Positions 26,551 through 35,649 of a DNA stretch of 64,000 bases are shown one piece after another. Source of the stretch: Bosea sp. RAC05. Lineage in GTDB: Bacteria > Pseudomonadota > Alphaproteobacteria > Rhizobiales > Beijerinckiaceae. Under the pieces are notes generated by a model. That model did no database searches. It was not told the DNA's origin and saw only the letters and a program-made list of their open reading frames with translations. The stretch's first letter is position 1. Each line of letters starts with the position of its first letter. The translations under genes were made by a program, and so were the position numbers. Location of the stretch: positions 1,053,501 through 1,117,500 of the forward strand of contig NZ_CP016464.1 in assembly GCF_001713455.1 (NCBI RefSeq), in the 5' to 3' direction.

Positions 26551-28340
26551 GCCGCATCTCCCGTCTGCGCGACGAGGGCCTGCAGCGCGGCGATCTCATG
26601 GCGGCGGGCGAAGGCGACAAAGCTCTCGTCGGGCGCGGCGCGGTGCGTCTGCCAGGTGCGCAGGATCGCCTCGACCAGAGCCGGCGCCTCCTCCGCCTTC
26701 ACATTCGTGCGGAACTCGCGGCCGATGCCGCCCTCGATGCCGAAGCCGCCGCCGACGAAGACATGGTAGCCCGGCACCGTGTCGCCGTCCTCGCCGACCG
26801 GGACCTTGGCGCCGATCAGGCCGAGATCGCCGATATAGTGCTGGGCGCAGGAGTTGTGGCAGCCGGTGAGATGGATGTTCACCGGCTGGTCGAGTGTGAG
26901 CCGCGGCTCGCAATGCGCGGCGATGGCGAGCGCATCCTCCTTGGTATAGGCGCCGGCGAATTTGCAGCCGGTGGCACCGGTGCAGGCGATCAGCCCGGCG
27001 CGCAGCGCCGAGGTCTCGGCCGAGAGCCCGGCCGCCTGGAGATGCGCCAGCACGTCCTCGATCTTCTCATCCGGCACGCCGGAGATCAGCAGGTTCTGCC
27101 AGACGGTCAGGCGGATGTCGCCATCGCCGCATTGGCGCGCGAGGGCGGCGATGACCCGCATCTGCGCCACGGTGAGCTTGCCGACGGGCAACGCCACGCC
27201 GACCCAGTTGAGGCCCGGCTGGAGCTGGCGATGCACGCCGACATGGGCGAGCCGGTCATAGACGGGCCGCGGCGCCACGAAGGCGGTCTCGACCCGGATC
27301 AGGCGGCGACCCAGCCTCTCCTCAACCGCGGCGAGGAAGCGCTCGAAGCCCCAGGCGTCGAGGACATATTTCAGCCGCGAGCGATGGCGGTCAGTGCGGT
27401 CACCGTTGGCGATGAAGACGCGCAGGATCGCGTCTGAGACCGCGATCGCATCCGCGGGCGCGACGACGACGCCGGTGTCGCGGGCGAGATCCTTGTGGCC
27501 GGTGATGCCGCCGAGCGCGAGGCGATACCAGATACCGGGCGCCACGGGCTGTCCCTCGAAGCTCGCGCCCTCCAGCACTTCGATCGCCTGGAAGCCGATG
27601 TCGTTGGTGTCCTCCAGCGTTGCGATCGATCCGGCGCCGTCGAAGGCGACGTTGAACTTGCGCGGCAGGCCGTAGAGCGAGCGGTCGTTCAGGATATGGT
27701 GGTGCCAGGCGCGGGCATGGGGCCGCGTGTCGAGCAGTTCGAGCGGGTCGATGCCGGCGGTGGCCGAACCGGTGACGTTGCGGATGTTGTCGGCGCCGGA
27801 GCCCTTCGCGGTGAGGCCGAGATCGACGAGCCCTTCGAGGAAGGCCGGCCCGTTCTCGGCCGTGATCTCGCGGACCTGGAGATTGGCGCGGGTGGTGACA
27901 TGGCTGTAGCCGCCACCCAGGCGCTCGGCCAGATCGGCGACGCCCTCGAACTGCCAGGAGGTCAGGATGCCATTGGGGATGCGCAGGCGGCACATATAGC
28001 TGTTCTGCGCGGGCGCCACATAGAACAGCCCGTGATAGCGCCAGCGGAAATTGTCGTCCGGCTTGGGATAGAGGCCGGCCCCCGCCTGCTGCTTGAAGCG
28101 GGCATAGGCGTCGAAAGGATGCTCGGCAGCCTTCCATTTCTCCTGGTCGACGAGTTTGCCGCCGGCCGCGACTTGGCGCGCCTGCGCCTCCAGATGCTCG
28201 CGATCGGGGCCTGACGGCGCGGCCGACGGCGTCGCCTTGCCGCCGAGCGGGCCGAGGCCCCGCGCCGTGCGGGCGGACTGCATGCCGGACATGAAGCCTT
28301 CGAGATAGCGCTTCTGCTCGGGGGTGAAGTCGTCGCTCAT
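26547..28340 (-). CDS. nirA: Ferredoxin-nitrite/sulfite reductase family protein (NirA-like)
   Basis: This 597-residue protein is of the sirohaem/4Fe-4S reductase family with two duplicated halves. The cluster ligands are seen as CTGATGCKFA (C-x5-C) and TGCHNSCAQH (C-x3-C) in the second half. Arg-rich sirohaem-contact segments include HVTTRANLQVREI in the first half. The frame is open to 28382, but the ATG at 28340 gives the family N-terminus (SDDFTPEQKRYLEGF). Position between nitrate transporter and nitrate reductase genes and a coupled flavoprotein make nitrite, not sulfite, the expected substrate, reduced to ammonium in the cytoplasm. Confidence 0.93.
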   Translation of the reverse strand: MSDDFTPEQKRYLEGFMSGMQSARTARGLGPLGGKATPSAAPSGPDREHLEAQARQVAAGGKLVDQEKWKAAEHPFDAYARFKQQAGAGLYPKPDDNFRWRYHGLFYVAPAQNSYMCRLRIPNGILTSWQFEGVADLAERLGGGYSHVTTRANLQVREITAENGPAFLEGLVDLGLTAKGSGADNIRNVTGSATAGIDPLELLDTRPHARAWHHHILNDRSLYGLPRKFNVAFDGAGSIATLEDTNDIGFQAIEVLEGASFEGQPVAPGIWYRLALGGITGHKDLARDTGVVVAPADAIAVSDAILRVFIANGDRTDRHRSRLKYVLDAWGFERFLAAVEERLGRRLIRVETAFVAPRPVYDRLAHVGVHRQLQPGLNWVGVALPVGKLTVAQMRVIAALARQCGDGDIRLTVWQNLLISGVPDEKIEDVLAHLQAAGLSAETSALRAGLIACTGATGCKFAGAYTKEDALAIAAHCEPRLTLDQPVNIHLTGCHNSCAQHYIGDLGLIGAKVPVGEDGDTVPGYHVFVGGGFGIEGGIGREFRTNVKAEEAPALVEAILRTWQTHRAAPDESFVAFARRHEIAALQALVAQTGDAA

Positions 28341-28389
28341 GGTTTCGCTTTTCCGGGTCGTGGGGTGAACCCATCTCCCCAACCTGAAC

Positions 28390-28482
28390 CGTCATCCCGG
28401 GCTTGACCCGGGATCCATAGGAGGGCTCGACGGCGCTCAATGATGGATCCCGGAGCTCCGCTTCGCTGCGTCCGGGATGACG
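28390..28482. repeat. Long interrupted palindrome, REP-like intergenic element
   Basis: CGTCATCCCGG (28390-28400) is the reverse complement of CCGGGATGACG (28472-28482), with nested GGATCCAT (28421-28428) and ATGGATCC (28443-28450). The element fills the gap between nrtD and nirA. Such CGTCATCCCGG-type palindromes are common interspersed repeats in alphaproteobacterial genomes, so copies elsewhere are expected. In the transcript it would form a strong structure inside the operon. Confidence 0.65.
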
Positions 28483-28502
28483 CGGAGGGTGGCATCAAGG
28501 GC

Positions 28503-29294
28503 TCACGCCGCCTCGACGAAGCGGTGGCGCTCGTAGAGGAATTTCAGCACCGCCTCGCGCGCGGCGATGTAGGTGCGGTCGGAGACCAGATCGAGCCGCT
28601 TGCGCGGGCGGGCGAGCCGGACGTCGAGCACCTCGCCGATGCGGGCCGAGGGGCCGTTCGTCATCATCACGATGCGGTCCGAGAGCAGCACCGCCTCGTC
28701 GACGTCATGGGTGATCATGATCATCGTGTTTCCGAGCGTGGCGTGGATCTGCATGATCGAATCCTGCAGATGGGCGCGGGTCAATGCGTCGAGCGCCCCA
28801 AAAGGCTCGTCGAGCAGCAGGATCTTCGGTTCCATCGACAGGCCGCGCGCGATGCCGACGCGCTGCTTCATGCCGCCGGAGATCTCGGCCGGGCGCTTGT
28901 CCCTGGCGTGCCCCATCTGGACGAGGTCGAGATTATGCATGATCCAGTCATGCCGCTCGGCCTTCGACTTGCGCCCGCCGAAGACCTTGTTCACGGCCAG
29001 CGCGACATTGTCGTAGACGGTGAGCCAGGGCAGCAGCGAGTGGTTCTGGAACACCACGGCGCGCTCGGGGCCGGGATCGCGGACCTCCCGGCCTTCGAGC
29101 AGGACCGCGCCGCTCGTGATCGGCGTCAGCCCCGCGATGATGTTGAGCAGGGTCGACTTGCCGCAGCCGGAATGGCCGATCACCGAGACGTATTCGCCCT
29201 TCTCGATGTCGAGGCTGATGTCCTTGAGAACGGGGGTCGAGGTCGCGCCGCGCTGGAAGGTTTTGTCGACATGGTCGATCTTGAGATAGCTCAT
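28503..29294 (-). CDS. nrtD: Nitrate ABC transporter ATP-binding protein (NrtD-like)
   Basis: This 263-residue ATPase has Walker A GHSGCGKST (residues about 39-47), Q-loop FQNHSLLPW, signature ISGGMKQRVGIARG, Walker B ILLLDEPFGALDA and H-loop MITHDVDEA. This is the nitrate/sulfonate/taurine group pattern. It lies 12 bases after the permease gene in the nitrate assimilation operon. Unlike cyanobacterial NrtC it has no fused binding domain, so the transporter consists of NrtA, NrtB and NrtD only. Confidence 0.93.
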   Translation of the reverse strand: MSYLKIDHVDKTFQRGATSTPVLKDISLDIEKGEYVSVIGHSGCGKSTLLNIIAGLTPITSGAVLLEGREVRDPGPERAVVFQNHSLLPWLTVYDNVALAVNKVFGGRKSKAERHDWIMHNLDLVQMGHARDKRPAEISGGMKQRVGIARGLSMEPKILLLDEPFGALDALTRAHLQDSIMQIHATLGNTMIMITHDVDEAVLLSDRIVMMTNGPSARIGEVLDVRLARPRKRLDLVSDRTYIAAREAVLKFLYERHRFVEAA

Positions 29295-29306
29295 CGTCGA
29301 TCCCTT

Positions 29307-30215
29307 TCAGTTCACGATCGTGCCGCGGGTGACGATCGCGCCGACGAAGGCGACCAGCCGGTCGAGCAGGAAGCCGACCACGCCGATGTAGACGAGCGCC
29401 ACGATGATGTCGGACAGGCGCGAGGAGTTCCACGCATCCCAGATGAAGAAGCCGATGCCGACGCCGCCGGTGAGCATTTCCGCCGCGACGATGGCGAGCC
29501 AGGACAGGCCGACGCCGATGCGAAGGCCGGTGAAGATGTAGGGCGCCGCCGAGGGCACCATGATCTTGAAGAAGAACTCGACCTGGTTCAGCCGCAGCAC
29601 CTGCGCGACATTGCGGTAGTCCTGCGGGATGTTGCGGATACCCACTGCGGTGTTGATGATCACCGGCCAGATCGCGGTGATGAAGATCACGAAGATCGCC
29701 GAGGGCTGGCTGTCGCGGAACGCCGCCAGCGAGAGCGGCAGCCAGGCGAGCGGCGGCACGGTGCGCAGCACCTGGAAGATCGGGTCGAGCCCGCGCATCG
29801 CCCAGACCGACTGGCCGACGAGCGCACCCAGCAGCACGCCGACGATCGCCGCCAGGCTGAAGCCGATGGCGACGCGCTGCAGCGAGACCAGGATGCGCCA
29901 GCCCAGCCCGATGTCCTGGGAGCCCGCCCAGTAGAACGGCTCGACGATCAGATCCTTGGCCTCCTCCCAGATCTTGGTCGGCGGCGGCAACGAGGATTGC
30001 GGGCCCGACGCGGCGATCTGCCAGAACAGCGCGATCAGCGCGACGGTGACCAAAGGTGGCAGCACATTGACGAGGATCGCTCTCAGCCAGGGCAGCAGCC
30101 TGGACGAGAGCGGCTTGCGGGCCGGCGCTGGCAGCGGCACCACGCCGGGCTTGGCACCGGGCAGGGCGACCACCGTCGCGCCCGTCTCCACTTCCTTCAG
30201 GACGGCCCGACCCAT
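29307..30215 (-). CDS. nrtB: Nitrate ABC transporter permease (NrtB-like)
   Basis: This 302-residue membrane protein has about six transmembrane segments and the binding-protein-dependent permease loop preceding PSAAPYIFTGLRIGVGLSWL. The segments FRDSQPSAIFVIFITAIWPVI and GIGFFIWDAWNSSRLSDIIV are typical of nitrate permeases. A GAGGAGA sits a few bases before the ATG at 30215, so this start is preferred over the longer frame to 30314, which overlaps nasA. It forms the membrane channel for nitrate uptake together with NrtA and NrtD. Confidence 0.94.
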   Translation of the reverse strand: MGRAVLKEVETGATVVALPGAKPGVVPLPAPARKPLSSRLLPWLRAILVNVLPPLVTVALIALFWQIAASGPQSSLPPPTKIWEEAKDLIVEPFYWAGSQDIGLGWRILVSLQRVAIGFSLAAIVGVLLGALVGQSVWAMRGLDPIFQVLRTVPPLAWLPLSLAAFRDSQPSAIFVIFITAIWPVIINTAVGIRNIPQDYRNVAQVLRLNQVEFFFKIMVPSAAPYIFTGLRIGVGLSWLAIVAAEMLTGGVGIGFFIWDAWNSSRLSDIIVALVYIGVVGFLLDRLVAFVGAIVTRGTIVN

Positions 30216-30249
30216 CAGATTCTCCTCTGGTTGTCGCATCGCAGGGGCT

Positions 30250-32955
30250 TCATGCCGCGACCGTGGCGCGCGCCTGCGCGCCGATGCGGCGGATTTCGGG
30301 GAGGCAGGACCCACAATTGGTCCCCGCCTTGAGCTGTTGGCCGATCTCTTCGGGGCTTGTCGCGCCGCCCGCGAAGGCGGCCCGGATCGCGCTCAACCCG
30401 ACGCCGAAACAGGCGCAGACGGTCGGGCCGGGATCGGCCGCGCCGTCGAGGCTGCGGCCGGCCAGCAGAGCCAGCCGGTTGTCCGGCAGCGCCGCGTGAT
30501 CGGCAAAGGCGCGCTTCACGGTGTCCCAGAGCGGCAGGCGGCCGAAAGGGGCCAGGAAGAGCGCCGCGACCAGCCGGCCCTCGCGCAGGACGGCGCAGCG
30601 ATAAGTACCGCCATCGAGATCGACCATCTCGGTCAGGCCGTCCTCGCCGAAGGCACTGCGGATCGCGCCCATCAGCTCGGCCGGTCCGGAATCGGTTGCA
30701 AACAGCTGGCCTTGCCCGCCCGCGACGGCGAGCTTCGCCCACCAGCTTCCCTCCGGCAGGGCAAAGCCGTCGCGCGAGAGCACGAAGCCCTGCGATGCGT
30801 AGGCGACGGGCGCGATCGAAGACGGCGTCGCCTTCATCTCGGGCTGGCCGGAGAAGGGGTCGCAGTCCGCCTGGACGGCGGCGCCGATGCGGGCCTGGGA
30901 GGCCGTCTCGGCGGACCAGTGGATCGGCGCGAAGAGGGACCCGGGCTGGACGCCGGGGTCGAGCGCGACCTTGAGCACGACGGTGCCGAAGGCGTTGCCG
31001 ATGCAGGCGAAGCCACCGTCCGACAGGCCAAAGCGCGCCGCATCTGCCGGATTCACCTGGACCGTCGGCTCGGCGATATGGGCGCTGAGGCGCGGGCTGA
31101 GGCCGCTGCGCGTCATCGTGTGCCAGTGATCGCGGACGCGGCCGGTGTTCAGCAGCATCGGGAAGGCGTCGCTCGTGGCGTTCGCGAGCGCCGGGACGGC
31201 CAGCGGCACCATCCGTGCGCGACCATCGGCGGTGAAGAACCCGCCCTGCGCGAACAGGCGCGACGTGCCGAGCGGCCGGCCGGCCGGCACCGGCCACTGC
31301 ACCGGTTCCAGCGCGTCGTAGTCGCGCTTCGACAGGCCGGCATGGGCGCCGATGTCGAAATCGCGCGAGCCGTCATTCTCGAAGGCCGAGAGCGCGGCAT
31401 GCTCGGCGTAGATGTCATTGGAGCCGGCATAGGCGAAGGCGTCGCCGAAGCCGAGGCGCCGGGCGACCTCGCAGAGGATCCACCAATCCGGCCTGACCTC
31501 GCCGGGGAGCGGCAGAAAGGCGCGCTGGCGCGAGATGCGGCGCTCCGAATTGGTGACGGTGCCGTCCTTCTCGCCCCAGGCCGCCGCCGGCAGGATGAAA
31601 TGCGGCTTGGCCGAGAGCGTGTCGTTCGAGAGCACGTTCTCCGAGACGATGAAGAGGTCGAGACGGCCGAGCGCCGCCCGCACCCGGTCGGCCCGCGGCA
31701 GCGAGACGGCCGGGTTGGTGGCCATCACCCAGAGCGCGCGGATGCGCCGGGCCTCGACCGCCTCCATCATCGCGACCGCCTTCAGGCCCTCGGCCTGCGC
31801 CATCCGCGGCGCATTCCAGAAGCGCCGGACGCGGTCGATCTCGGCCGGGGCATAGCCCATATGGGCCGCCAGCATGTTGGCGAGGCCGCCGACCTCGCGC
31901 CCGCCCATGGCGTTGGGCTGGCCGGTCAGCGAGAAGGGCCCGCAGCCCGGCTGGCCGATGCGGCCCGTCGCCAGATGGCAGTGCAGGATGGCGGCGACCT
32001 TGTCGGTGCCCTGGGCCGACTGGTTGACCCCCTGGCTCCAGGCCGTGACCACGGCCGGCGTCGCGCCCCAGAGCTCGTAGAAGCCGGCGACGACGGCCGG
32101 CGTCAGCCCGGTCCGGCTGGCGACGCTGGCGATGTTCGGCGCGATCTGGCGCGCATTCTCCAGCGCCGCCTCGTAGCCCGAGACATGGTCGGCGAGATAG
32201 TGGGCGTCCGTCAGCCCGTTCGCCGCCAGATGCACGAGCAGGCCGGCAAACAGCACGGCATCCGAGCCCGGCTTGATCGCGAGCACCATGTCGGCCCCGT
32301 CCGCGGTCGCCGTGACGCGCGGGTCGATCACCACGACACGGGCCCCGCGCGCCGCCCGGTTCCGCTGGAGGCGCTGGAACAGCACTGGATGGCACCAGGC
32401 GGTGTTGGACCCGACGAGCACGATCAGGTCGGCGACGTCGAGATCCTCGTACCGGCCCGGAACCGTGTCCGAGCCGAACACGCGCCTGTGCCCGGCCACC
32501 GTCGAGGACATGCAGAGCCGCGAGTTCGTGTCGACATGCGGGGAGCCGATGAAGCCCTTCATCAGCTTGTTGGCGACGTAGTAGTCCTCGGTCAGGAGCT
32601 GGCCCGAGAGATAGAAGGCGACCGCCTCGGGGCCGTCGCGCTCGATGATCGCCCGCAGACCATCCGCCACCGCATCAAGCGCATCGTCCCAGCCGACGCG
32701 GTCGTAGCCGCCGGCGGCGTTGCGGCGCAGCGGATGCAGCACGCGCGAGCCCAGGCCGAGCGTTTCGCCCAGCGCCGCGCCCTTGGAGCACAGCCGGCCG
32801 AGATTGGCGGGATGGGCGGGGTCGCCCGCGATCGTCGCTTCACCCCGGCCGTCGGGCGTCGCGAGGACGCCGCAGCCGACGCCGCAATAGGGGCAGGCGG
32901 TGCGGACCGCGCGATCGGCCGGGCCGGCTTCGGGACGGGGCGCCGCGATGCTCAT
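30250..32955 (-). CDS. nasA: Assimilatory nitrate reductase, catalytic subunit (NasA)
   Basis: This 901-residue molybdopterin oxidoreductase has an N-terminal 4Fe-4S site (C21-x2-C24-x3-C28...C56 in CPYCGVGCGV and RLCSKG). Bis-MGD-binding domains follow (AFYLSGQLLTEDYYVANKL, NSRLCMSSTV with the Cys aligned to the molybdenum ligand, and GQPNAMGGREVGG). Near the C-terminus is a molydopterin dinucleotide domain, then a BFD-like 2Fe-2S domain (C847, C849, C881, C884). No signal peptide is present, as expected for cytoplasmic assimilatory enzymes. It lies 1 base after the FAD reductase gene, its probable NAD(P)H partner. Confidence 0.95.
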   Translation of the reverse strand: MSIAAPRPEAGPADRAVRTACPYCGVGCGVLATPDGRGEATIAGDPAHPANLGRLCSKGAALGETLGLGSRVLHPLRRNAAGGYDRVGWDDALDAVADGLRAIIERDGPEAVAFYLSGQLLTEDYYVANKLMKGFIGSPHVDTNSRLCMSSTVAGHRRVFGSDTVPGRYEDLDVADLIVLVGSNTAWCHPVLFQRLQRNRAARGARVVVIDPRVTATADGADMVLAIKPGSDAVLFAGLLVHLAANGLTDAHYLADHVSGYEAALENARQIAPNIASVASRTGLTPAVVAGFYELWGATPAVVTAWSQGVNQSAQGTDKVAAILHCHLATGRIGQPGCGPFSLTGQPNAMGGREVGGLANMLAAHMGYAPAEIDRVRRFWNAPRMAQAEGLKAVAMMEAVEARRIRALWVMATNPAVSLPRADRVRAALGRLDLFIVSENVLSNDTLSAKPHFILPAAAWGEKDGTVTNSERRISRQRAFLPLPGEVRPDWWILCEVARRLGFGDAFAYAGSNDIYAEHAALSAFENDGSRDFDIGAHAGLSKRDYDALEPVQWPVPAGRPLGTSRLFAQGGFFTADGRARMVPLAVPALANATSDAFPMLLNTGRVRDHWHTMTRSGLSPRLSAHIAEPTVQVNPADAARFGLSDGGFACIGNAFGTVVLKVALDPGVQPGSLFAPIHWSAETASQARIGAAVQADCDPFSGQPEMKATPSSIAPVAYASQGFVLSRDGFALPEGSWWAKLAVAGGQGQLFATDSGPAELMGAIRSAFGEDGLTEMVDLDGGTYRCAVLREGRLVAALFLAPFGRLPLWDTVKRAFADHAALPDNRLALLAGRSLDGAADPGPTVCACFGVGLSAIRAAFAGGATSPEEIGQQLKAGTNCGSCLPEIRRIGAQARATVAA

Positions 32956-32956
32956 C

Positions 32957-34171
32957 TCAGGCCGCCCTCGCGGCGCAATAGTGCTCGCCGAAGGGCAGAT
33001 CGGCGCGGATGGCGGAGATGTCCTGTCCCGAGCGGATCAGGCCGAGATAGAACAGCGCGCCCTGCGTATCGCCGACGAGGACGCAGCCGACCAGGCGGCC
33101 CTCGCGCAGGACGAATTTGCGATAGAGGCCGGCGTTGCGGTCGCGCAGCACCACCGTCTCGGCGCCCTCCGCCGCCTCGAACGCGCCCGCCGAGAACACC
33201 CCGACGCCGCTGACCTTGAGGTTGGTCGCCAGCAGCGAACCCTCATAGGCGGCCCTCTGCCCGGCGAGGCGCAGGGCCAGCACGCGCGCCTGCTCATGGG
33301 CGGGCTCGACCAGCCCATAGACGCTGCCGCGATGCTCGGCGCATTCGCCGATCGCGAAGATGCTGTCGTCGTCGGTCGCCAGCCCGTCATCCACGAGAAT
33401 GCCGCGGTTGACGGCGAGACCGGCGGCCCTGGCGAGGCCGGCATTCGGCCGCACGCCGATGGCGACGACCACGAGATCGGCGGGAACGACCGTGCCGTCC
33501 TGCAAGGCCACGCCCTCGACCTTGTCGGTGCCGACGAAGCCCGTGCTGGCGGCACCGAGCCTGACCGTGATGCCGCGCGCCGTGATCGCCTCCGCCAGCA
33601 GGGCGGCCCCCTCGGCGTCGAGCTGGCGCTCCATCAGCCGGTCGACCAGATGCAGCAGCGTCACCCGCCCGCCGGCCCTGGACAGGCCATAGGCCGCCTC
33701 GATCCCGAGCAGGCCGCCGCCGATCACCACGATCCGCGCGCCACGCGCGGCGTAGGCCCGCATCGTCTCGACATCGGCGGTGTCGCGGAAGGTCACGACA
33801 CCCGGCAGATCGCTGCCCGGAAGCGGCGGCTTCACCGGGGTCGAGCCCGTCGCCAGAACGAGCTTGCCGTAAGGCAGCGTCAGCCCGTCCTCCAGCGTCA
33901 CGCTCCTGGCCGCCCGGTCGATCGACGCGACGGCGCGGCCATAGAGCGTCGAGACGCCACGCGCCTGCCACCAGCCGGCCGGTTTCAGCTCGATCTCGCG
34001 TTCCGCGATCTCCCCGGCCAGCAGGGGCGAGAGCAGCACCCGGTTATAGGCCAGGCGGTCCTCGGCCCCGATCACCGCGATGGCATGGCGGCCGAGCGCG
34101 CGCTGGCCGAGTTCCTCGACCAGCCGCGTTGCCGCCATGCCCTTCCCGACGATGATCAGGGGCTCGGCCAT
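32957..34171 (-). CDS. FAD/NAD(P)-dependent reductase, NasB/NirB N-terminal type
   Basis: This 404-residue flavoprotein has an N-terminal FAD motif (IVGKGMAATRLVEEL), an ATGSTP motif, a central NAD(P) motif (VVIGGGLLGIEAAYGL, about residues 146-161) and FAIGECAEHRG. These match the reductase half of NirB and of NasB-type electron-transfer subunits. It lacks the C-terminal sirohaem region, so it is a stand-alone electron donor. It is flanked by nrtA (3-base gap) and nasA (1-base gap), so feeding electrons to NasA is the likely role. Confidence 0.92.
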   Translation of the reverse strand: MAEPLIIVGKGMAATRLVEELGQRALGRHAIAVIGAEDRLAYNRVLLSPLLAGEIAEREIELKPAGWWQARGVSTLYGRAVASIDRAARSVTLEDGLTLPYGKLVLATGSTPVKPPLPGSDLPGVVTFRDTADVETMRAYAARGARIVVIGGGLLGIEAAYGLSRAGGRVTLLHLVDRLMERQLDAEGAALLAEAITARGITVRLGAASTGFVGTDKVEGVALQDGTVVPADLVVVAIGVRPNAGLARAAGLAVNRGILVDDGLATDDDSIFAIGECAEHRGSVYGLVEPAHEQARVLALRLAGQRAAYEGSLLATNLKVSGVGVFSAGAFEAAEGAETVVLRDRNAGLYRKFVLREGRLVGCVLVGDTQGALFYLGLIRSGQDISAIRADLPFGEHYCAARAA

Positions 34172-34174
34172 CGA

Positions 34175-35494
34175 TCAGGCGATCCGCTTGATCTTCAGCG
34201 TCTTGAGGTAGTCCATCGGCGCTGCCGGATCGAACTTCACCCCGTCGAAGAAGGTCTCGATGCCGCGGGAATCGCCGGTCGGGGCGCCGGCGACGCCGAG
34301 CGTCTTGGCCGCCTCGCGCCACAGGTCCGAGCGGTTCGTCTTGTCGACGAGGGCCTTGATGTCGATCGTCGGCTCGAATTTGCCCCAGCGGATGTTCTCG
34401 GTGACGAACCAGGTGTCGAGGCTCTTCCAGGGGTAGGAAGTCGAGCCGCCTTCGCCCCAGAACTTCATCTGGAGATTGGTGCCCTTCACCTCGCGGCCAT
34501 TGCCGTAATTGATGTCGCCGAGCAGGCGCTTGTTGATGTCGTTGACCGGCACGTTGAACCATTGCCGCCGGCCGACGATTTCCGAGAGCTCCTGGCGGTT
34601 CTCGCGCTTGTCGGCCCATTGCTGGGCCTCCATCACCGCCATCAGGATCGCCTGCGTCGCCTTCGGGTTGGCGTCGACGAAATCGGCGCGCATGCCCAGG
34701 ATCTTCTCGGGATGGCGCGCCCAGAGTTCGCCGGTGGTCAGCGCGGTGTAGCCGATGTTCTGGTTGACGAGCTGCTCGTTCCACGGCTCGCCGACGCAGA
34801 AGCAGTCCATCGTGCCGACCTTCATGTTCGCCACCATCTGCGGCGGCGGCACGGTGATGACCTTGATGTCGGTGTCGGGGTCGATGCCGCCGGCGGCGAG
34901 CCAGTAGCGGATCCAGAGGTCGTGGGTGCCGCCCGGGAAGGTCATGGCGGCGGTCAGCTCCTTGCCCGCCGCCTTCTTGCGCTCGAAGGCCAGCTTCAGC
35001 GGCGAGGCATCTTTCTGGACGTTGAGGTCCTTGTATTCGTTGGAGACCGAGATCGCCTGGCCGTCCTCGTTGAGGTTCAAAAGCGTGTACATCGGCAAGG
35101 GCTGGCCGTTCTGCATGACCTTGCCGGTCGAATAGAGATGCGTCTTCGGGCGCAGGATATGGCCGCCGTCGATGCCGTTGTTCTTGAAGCCGAGCGCCAT
35201 GTTGTCGCGCGTGGCGCCCCAGCTCGCCTGCTTGGCGATGTCCATGTCGGGCAGGCCGTATTTGGCGTAGAGACCCTTCTCCTTGGCGATGATCAGGGGC
35301 GAGGCGTCGGTCAGGGCGATGTAGCCCAGCCGCGTGCCCTTGACCTCGGGTCCCGCACCCTGCGCGAAGGCGCCCGACGGCAGCGCGAGGCGCGCGGCGC
35401 TCAGCAGCGCGGCGGCGCCCGACAGCTTCAGCAGCCGTCGACGGCCGGCATTGACGGATGCGGGCTTTGTGCTGGTCTCGACTGTGTTCGTCAT
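34175..35494 (-). CDS. nrtA: Nitrate ABC transporter substrate-binding protein (NrtA)
   Basis: This 439-residue protein has a twin-arginine signal (GRRRLLKLSGAAALL). An NrtA/CmpA-type fold follows, with VKGTRLGYIALTDASPLIIAKEKGLY, VGTMDCFCVGEPWNEQLVNQN and RADFVDANPKATQAILMAV. The ATG at 35494 is preferred over an upstream in-frame codon at 35563, because the extension would read through the leader terminator region. It captures nitrate in the periplasm for NrtB and NrtD. As first gene it is directly downstream of the ANTAR leader, and the rest of the assimilation operon follows it. Confidence 0.94.
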   Translation of the reverse strand: MTNTVETSTKPASVNAGRRRLLKLSGAAALLSAARLALPSGAFAQGAGPEVKGTRLGYIALTDASPLIIAKEKGLYAKYGLPDMDIAKQASWGATRDNMALGFKNNGIDGGHILRPKTHLYSTGKVMQNGQPLPMYTLLNLNEDGQAISVSNEYKDLNVQKDASPLKLAFERKKAAGKELTAAMTFPGGTHDLWIRYWLAAGGIDPDTDIKVITVPPPQMVANMKVGTMDCFCVGEPWNEQLVNQNIGYTALTTGELWARHPEKILGMRADFVDANPKATQAILMAVMEAQQWADKRENRQELSEIVGRRQWFNVPVNDINKRLLGDINYGNGREVKGTNLQMKFWGEGGSTSYPWKSLDTWFVTENIRWGKFEPTIDIKALVDKTNRSDLWREAAKTLGVAGAPTGDSRGIETFFDGVKFDPAAPMDYLKTLKIKRIA

Positions 35495-35542
35495 CGATCG
35501 CCTCTCGGTTTGCGAAGGAAGGCCTGCCGGCCCCCGAACACG

Positions 35543-35589
35543 AAAAACGCCGCGCGAATGCACCCGTGGGCACGTTCGACAGCGGCGTT
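35543..35589 (-). terminator. Intrinsic terminator in the nitrate-operon leader (attenuator)
   Basis: On the minus strand AACGCCGC (35589-35582) pairs with GCGGCGTT (35553-35546). The intervening sequence can fold further, and the distal arm runs into a T-run at 35547-35543. It stands about 50 bases upstream of the nrtA start codon. Its proximal arm is shared with the second ANTAR hairpin, so the two structures exclude one another. Confidence 0.8.
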
Positions 35590-35594
35590 GCTGT
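35579..35594 (-). promoter_or_regulatory. ANTAR RNA hairpin 2 (antiterminator, NasT target)
   Basis: The transcript can form a 5-bp stem ACAGC/GCTGT closing the hexaloop AACGCC, with A at loop position 1 and G at position 4, the two bases that define ANTAR recognition loops. The loop and 3' arm contain the AACGCCGC needed by the terminator. Binding of NasT here would therefore prevent termination. Confidence 0.8.
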
Positions 35595-35616
35595 GCAATT
35601 CCGGTTCGGAGGATGG

Positions 35617-35636
35617 CGCGGGCAGCGTTGGCCGCG
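35617..35636 (-). promoter_or_regulatory. ANTAR RNA hairpin 1 in the nitrate-operon leader
   Basis: A seven-position stem (CGCGGCC against GCCCGCG, one C-C mismatch) closes the hexaloop AACGCT, again with A1 and G4. It begins within a few bases of the predicted transcription start and is 22 bases upstream of hairpin 2. This matches the two-hairpin architecture bound by ANTAR dimers. Confidence 0.75.
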
Positions 35637-35649
35637 TTGAACCGTTCCT

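Noticed and set aside
28341..28502. Second ANTAR leader or sigma-54 promoter ahead of nirA
   Set aside because: The gap is filled by the REP-like palindrome, and no A1/G4 hexaloop pair or TGGCACG box is evident.
29956..33213. 1085-codon open frame on the plus strand
   Set aside because: Antisense shadow of nrtB and nasA, with no domain and shadow-type composition.
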